Positions 58,545-64,000 of a stretch of DNA of 64,000 bases are shown here, one piece after another (position 1 is the first letter of the stretch; every line of letters starts with the position of its first letter). The translations under genes and the position numbers were made by a program. Under the pieces are notes generated by a model. The model searched no databases, was not told the origin of the DNA, and saw nothing but the letters and a program-made list of their open reading frames with translations. Origin of the DNA: Lagopus muta (lineage: Eukaryota; Chordata; Aves; Galliformes; Phasianidae); the NCBI RefSeq assembly GCF_023343835.1, contig NC_064438.1:16473077-16537076 (forward strand), given 5' to 3'.

Positions 58545-61485
58545 AGTAGTGATAATTGTGAAACTTTATTTTTTGAAGTCACTGAAGAGGGTAGAACATT
58601 GGGACAGACTATTGAATGTAAATAACCAACCACAGAAGTAGAGTAAGTGAACAAGATAAAAAACAGCTGAAAGTAATACATTTTATACAAGGAAGCAATT
58701 GGTACAAAGGCTGAATTAGAACCATGATTTTCAAGGTCAGGCTCGCACACCTCCACGGTTCTGTAGAAGCCCAACCCTTAAGAGTACTCAGTTTGGAATA
58801 ACCTCAGTCCTGGACAACGGCAGCCTCTAGATGCACCAAATCTCAGCTATTCCATCATATTAAAGAGCTGAAATAATGAATTCTGCAAATTCATGTTTAA
58901 AGGATTCCATCAATTCCAAAAAACTGGTATTTAACCAACAGGTTAATTTATTATTATCCATACTTAGCCATCCCTCACTTAGAGCTCTTTTCACTAACTG
59001 AGAGCAGGTGATTCAAGGTTTAGTTAAGGATGAACAGCTGTTCTAAAATACAGACATTAAAGTACACTGTGCTAGAAAGTTCATTCAATTCTAAGTATTT
59101 TCCATTACATTCCTATGGCTTTTGAGCAAAAAAGCAAGTAGTTTTACTGTATGTACACCATATTGAACATCAAGTTTTAAATTACTTATTAACAGCCTAC
59201 ATTCACTGTGGATTTCTAAGATTTACATCCAGAAAGCATATTTTATTTACACGCCGCTGACATCTTCAAGAATGAAATAAGATCCTACCTGTTTAGGAAT
59301 TACGATCTAACTCAAATTAAAAAAGAAAAAAGAAAGAAGATACAATTAACAGCACTCCTTTAAACATTTACAATAAAAAACAACTTTCTGTGCCAATTGT
59401 ACTTTAAGAATGTAAAATTGCATTGATAACTGCACTAAATACAATTAGACATGAAACATTTAAAACCTGAGAGTCAAATCTAAACTTTTTCTTTTTTTTC
59501 TTTTTTTTTTTTTCTTTTTTTTTGGAAAATCCTAGAAGCCCTGTGTTAATTTAAGCACAGACTGGTTAGTGGTCAATAAAAAAAACAGTGCATTATTTCT
59601 GCAGCTCCAGAAAAACACATCGCTATAACATTGATGCAGTAATTTGGTAAATGTTAGCTGCAGTAAGGCTTATTTTAAAGTCTCCTTTCCCACAAACTTC
59701 ATCCAATCAAATAATGGGCATCTTTGGCCAATTCCTACGGGGGAACCTGTATTTATGTAAGCATGTATTTGCTTATGTATGCGTTTAGGACCTTTGCTGA
59801 GGTTTTCCACCTCAAACATACACATAACAGGTGTTTCAACAGCTAGATCAGAGTGAAAAAAAAAACAACACACATGTAGAGGCATATCAAGTTAGAAATA
59901 CTGGCCAGAAAAAGAAATCCAAAAAACCTAATGAGAAGTTTCACAGCACCCCCAGAGAGCTTTCAAAATGAGCACAGCTCTGGAGCAACATTACTAAATA
60001 TTTTGTACCTTTTACTCCCAGAAAAATAAATTTGCCCTCATAGGTGCACTGTATCGTGTGATCTAAAAAAGTAATGACACCGATAAAAGTTTGAGGAAGA
60101 GTAGCATAGCACACCAAGTTACTTCAGTTTTGTAGCAATCATTTTACTTCTGCACTTACAAATACGCCCCTTTTTCAGTGAAACTGTCTGCCCTATTCCC
60201 ACCCCCATTTTTGTTGCGTGTTTCAGAAACTGCCTGACACAAAGGGCCACGCAGAAGAGGTTTGAGAAGGCCATAATTTCCCCATTCTGGAGCTATTTTC
60301 CGTTGCCTTCACAGCCTGTTTCATGCAGAGAGCTGACCGTGCAATTCTGGTCCTTTCAGGCTGAAACCTAGCAAACTGCAATTGCTCAGCCTCTACATGC
60401 AGCATTGATTCATAGATTATCTAACAGGTCTGAGTTTAAATATATTTACATTCCCTAGGACCCAGAAACTCTTCTCTCAGCGAATCACTAATACCACTCA
60501 GCTAAATGAGATCATGAGTATCCACAGCTCTGAAAAGATACTCCTGCACTTTAGAGAATGGTCTTTGCCATGTAAGAGGAGATCATCTCATCAGAGCTTT
60601 GAACCTAGCTGCACCATACACAAGCAAATTCAATTCTACTTATATCATAGCCCCCTAATTTATAATTTCAGAACTAGATCTGCATTGCTATTTCCCCTCC
60701 ACAAAAATAATGTAAAACCAACTCCCAGCATAAGCTTTTCTCCCGTGTTTAGGGTATTTCTTTTACTAAGGCACTGGCACAAACAAGCACACAGGTTCAT
60801 TTATATGGATATAAAATCAATCATGTGGCAAACATGCTTATAAGTAACACGGAAAGTTTGATACCTGCTAATTTGCATATTTTACTACTTTGCTGTAGCA
60901 CATAGTTCTTCCCAAAAAGAAACACACCAGTTGGATGTGTTGCACTAGGTTCTGATTTTGTTTTTTTTTTCTAATCTCATGAAGAAATTACCTTTAAAGA
61001 TGTTAATGAAGGTAAACAGCCAGAAGAGTTGTCATTTGTTGAAATAAAGCAGTAGATACTCTGAAGAACATCCTGCTATCAATGCATACCGAATCAAATC
61101 TTTTAAAGGCTTTGAGTTTAAGACTTGATATGTTTTATCCCTTCCATTCTGGAACACAAGTGGACTCAAATAATTTTAAGTACAAGAAAAAAAATGAGAA
61201 AAAAACTGAGTTAGAATATACATGCCTTCGTGCAATAGTGGTATACTTCATCCCTAGAAATGTATAAAATTGCAAAAGTTGCCCTTTGTGGAACTAAATG
61301 CTTCCAAACTACTAAAAAAAATATTCATGAAACATTCAAACCATGGCTATAGTTTTCATAGAAGATCAACTCGATGTGACTCAGTTTCTTCACCAGCTAG
61401 TGTTTTTGCAAACCTTGCTTTCATTCGCTGTTCAGAAGAGTTTCCATCCCAACGATGGGAGTTTGCTTGGTGGCAATAACCCAAA
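58545..61485 (-). other. CPT1A: CPT1A 3'UTR
   Basis: From the CPT1A stop codon to a minus-strand AATAAA at 58565-58570. About 2.9 kb, AT-rich, with an A-rich minus-strand run at 59486-59523. No other gene is recognised within it, so I read the whole stretch as UTR; a poly(A) site closer to the stop is possible. Confidence 0.65.
58565..58570 (-). terminator. CPT1A: CPT1A polyadenylation signal, predicted
   Basis: AATAAA on the minus strand, placing the transcript end near 58.55 kb, only about 0.3 kb before the TESMIN CpG island on the same strand. Confidence 0.6.
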
Positions 61486-61572
61486 TCATTTGGTACAGTT
61501 TTTAGGAGGTTGAAACAAACCCATGATGTCAACCATTGCTTTTTGGATGTTCTTTCCAAAGCGATGAGAATC
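61486..61572 (-). CDS. CPT1A: CPT1A last coding exon
   Basis: Twenty-eight codons and a stop: [20 protein letters not shown] then QPPKNCTK. The acceptor is TTTATTTATTTATTAAG. Confidence 0.94.
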   Translation of the reverse strand, partial: DSHRFGKNIQKAMVDIMGLFQPPKNCTK

Positions 61573-64000
61573 CTTAATAAATAAATAAAAATACAATGAG
61601 ATACAATGAGCTGTGCTCTCTGGTAAAGTTATCTTATAAGCAAAAGAAAGAATTTCAATATTTTGTGACTTTGGAACACAGGCTTTGATCACATCTGTTA
61701 CCATAAAACAGGTAATTTAAACTGCAAAAATTTGAATGCTATGTAAGTTAATCCAGGTTTATGCTATTATTGACTGGTAAATTCTACATTATGCTATTAT
61801 GTTTTTTTACATACAGAACTGAGAATTTAGCTTTGAAATCAAATGCATCTATTACTTAAAAAAAAATAATAAAAAAAAAACCCCTAAAACGTCTAGTTCA
61901 TACAAGATGATTTTATCTAAGCCATTTCTCACAACACAAAAGAATGCCCAGAAAGTATAAAACAACCTAAAAATACTGAAAAAGGAAAAAAAAAAAAAAA
62001 AAAAAAGAAATTGCATTTGAGTTCCTGTTGGAATCCTGAATCCATTGGAAGAACAACATGAAGTACAGGAAATGAAAATCACAATTACTTAAACATTAAG
62101 AAACTATTCCAAGAGATGAATAGTACAGGGAAGAAAAAGATTATGAATATAAATCATTAGCTACATTATAAAACCTACTACAGGAAGCTCTAATAATATC
62201 AAGGACAAGAACATAAGGCGTTGCCTTCTCTCTGTGGACTTTTGCCTTGACTGATAAGAGTACAGGGAAACTTAATGTATAAATTAAATGGCATCTGAAG
62301 AACAGTTTGAAGCACACATGAACAGAGTCATATTTTCTAATATGTAATGATTAACCAGAGGCACCAAGATCTATCAGACAAGTTAAGGTCTATGTACTCC
62401 TGCCAAAACCGAGTATGCTGGTAAGTCATAAAACAAAGGGGAAGGACAAACTGAAGCTCACTCAATGCTGATCTCTGCAACAGAAGTGATGGATGACATC
62501 ACTACATCTCAATAGATGGGTGCTATTCTGATAAATTATGATACTTAAGTTTCCCAAGCACAGATTAAAATTTATCCATCAACTTCCGTCAGAACTATTC
62601 AGGCTAAGGAGATTCAAAGAATAAAGAATACACCACTGAATTATCTTTACCACTGCAGCCAGAGGCAAATCAAAGCTAAACTGCAATAACAAAAGCCAGG
62701 AGACACCTATCCTACTGCTTACGGGACAGATAGGAGTCATTTCAGAGGAATTCCGGAGAACTACATGTGCACAACTATGACCTTAGGCTTTTTTTATTTT
62801 TATTTTTTACATCTGACAGAAAGGGGAAGTATTGTACCGTTCCCTTGGTTCATCAAGTCACTAAATTTATAGAAGCTGAGAAAAGCATTAATATACAGCA
62901 TATGACAAAGAAAGAAGCAGAGTATAACTGTATGTTGCAAGTCCTAACATTTTTAGTAGACAGTGAGTAGAAGAGTTTTACAAGCAGATATCAGAGCAGG
63001 AGAAGATTGTCCCTTACCGTTTCAGAACAAGAGAATTTGCTGGAGACATGGAAATGGATGGAGTTTTCATCTAAGATTATGTAAGAAACACCATAACCAT
63101 CATCAGCCACCTAAGGGAAGAAAAATGACAAGTCTTGAACTTAGTTTTCCTTCACTTTCTAAACCGATCAAGCAACGGCCACAAAACCAGCTTTCAGCTT
63201 GACAAGCCAGCCAAAATACACAATAATTATTCTGATTTCTGAGTGCCGAAGAGTAGTCCTGTGATGCCCTCACCGTTCTTTTAACAGAAATGCTTTTTGA
63301 AACAGACGAATCCAGTCTATCACATGGAGAAGCCTGCCTAACAGAGTTAACAAGAATATTACCAATTTCCATATTCAAATCTTGGTGAAAGACTATAGCC
63401 AGTCAGAAGCTCATTTACAACTCTAACAGTACACTAGCTCCACAAAACTGTTTTATTCTTATCCTAGCCACTACTCATATTTAGGAAGGCAAGCAGACAA
63501 TCTGATTAGCTTAATTCAGAGGAAAACATGAACAATTATTTTTTTAAAATTAATTAAAAATTATAAATAAAAAAAATCTCATCACAGTGAAATACTTACT
63601 TTCCACAAATCACAATCTTAAAATCTAGTGTAAGTAGTAAACTGCTTGTCACTTTAATAATAGTTTGACATACTAAATCTGCAGGCATAGATACTATGAC
63701 AGAAGCCTCCAGTTTATCAGCCCTCCTGTGGAGCCTTACACCACATTTGATAACTGCATATTTCCTTAAGGATGATCCATTTTTTAGTGGGACAAGGGAA
63801 AAAGGTGATGTTGGTTTTTCTGAGCACATTCACATAATTAGAAAACTTTAAACACACTTTTGAAGTGTATATTGCACTTCTAATGTGCAACATTAGGGGA
63901 CTATGGGTCTGAAACAAAACTGTTCTTAAAAGGGATATTTGTATTTAGTAAACATACAGGTCCAAATCCTCCACCAGAAGATAACATCTCAGGGTTCTTC
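61486..64000 (-). CDS. CPT1A: Carnitine O-palmitoyltransferase 1A, last three coding exons (partial gene)
   Basis: CPT1A transfers long-chain acyl groups from CoA to carnitine at the mitochondrial outer membrane, the rate-limiting step of fatty-acid entry for beta-oxidation. Only the C-terminus is in the window: exons 64000-63958 (cut by the edge), 63110-63018 and 61572-61486, joined in phase 0. They read [14 protein letters not shown], then [31 protein letters not shown], then [20 protein letters not shown] and QPPKNCTK with a TGA stop. [16 protein letters not shown] is a hallmark of the carnitine acyltransferase C-terminal lobe; the catalytic His and the two membrane segments lie outside the window. 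The position next to TESMIN supports CPT1A over CPT1B or CPT1C. Confidence 0.95.
61986..62007. repeat. A homopolymer in a CPT1A intron
   Basis: About 22 A bases; no retroposed sequence next to it is recognised. The surrounding intron (61573-63017) holds nothing else that I can name. Confidence 0.85.
63018..63110 (-). CDS. CPT1A: CPT1A penultimate coding exon
   Basis: Thirty-one codons starting [20 protein letters not shown], with acceptor CTTCCCTTAG and donor GTAAGG, phase 0 on both sides. The intron 63111-63957 shows no other feature. Confidence 0.96.
63958..64000 (-). CDS. CPT1A: CPT1A exon, cut by the window edge
   Basis: The 3' part of an exon, ending [14 protein letters not shown] before the donor GTATGT. 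Its upstream part lies beyond the window. Confidence 0.93.

Noticed and set aside
63596-63829. 77-codon minus-strand ORF between CPT1A exons
   Set aside because: The flanking CPT1A exons join directly in the expected protein order and frame, so this is intron.

Overview
This is a vertebrate nuclear window of AT-rich sequence with small exons, GT-AG introns and about ten CR1 LINE fragments. The CR1 fragments and a mariner-type (Galluhop-like) element point to a bird, probably a galliform such as chicken. The predicted mature galanin agrees with the chicken peptide as I remember it. Four genes are recognisable, and their order (GAL, then TESMIN and CPT1A on the opposite strand) matches the human 11q13 neighbourhood.

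Layout: 1-8.4 kb is intergenic sequence upstream of GAL with one CR1 scrap. GAL (prepro-galanin, + strand) has a noncoding first exon near 8.48 kb, five coding exons from 8843 to 15689, and poly(A) signals at 15.88 kb. The 15.9-29.4 kb stretch is intergenic with CR1 pieces and homopolymer runs. At 29.4-33.5 kb, on the same strand, lies a compact five-exon gene for a galanin/spexin-family neuropeptide, best read as spexin 2 (SPX2): TATA box, signal peptide, NWGPQSILYLKGRY followed by the amidation/cleavage site GRR, and a short tail. The 33.5-41.9 kb stretch is intergenic with a CR1 scrap, a TIR-bounded mariner derivative and a long (GAAA)n tract. TESMIN (- strand) has twelve coding exons from 57465 down to 42484 that join in frame to 585 codons plus stop, with two cysteine-rich CXC modules; four CR1 copies or remnants over 100 bp lie in its introns, with one more near its 5' end. 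A CpG island at 57.9-58.26 kb is its likely promoter. CPT1A (- strand) contributes its last three coding exons (the most upstream one cut by the window edge) and a 3'UTR of about 2.9 kb ending near 58.55 kb.

The most interesting content is the GAL-SPX2 pair. The two neuropeptide genes sit in tandem, 14 kb apart, with the same intron-phase pattern (0, 1, 1), a mature peptide split by a phase-1 intron in both, and a 78-nt exon in both that ends in a Leu-Lys helix-like segment. This is what a local duplication would leave. GAL also has two unannotated candidate cassette exons with good splice sites: a 72-nt exon that inserts 24 codons inside mature galanin after GWTLNSAGYLLGP, and a 54-nt exon that would create a stop codon at its downstream junction and remove most of GMAP. 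No tRNA, rRNA, CRISPR or prokaryote-type feature was seen.
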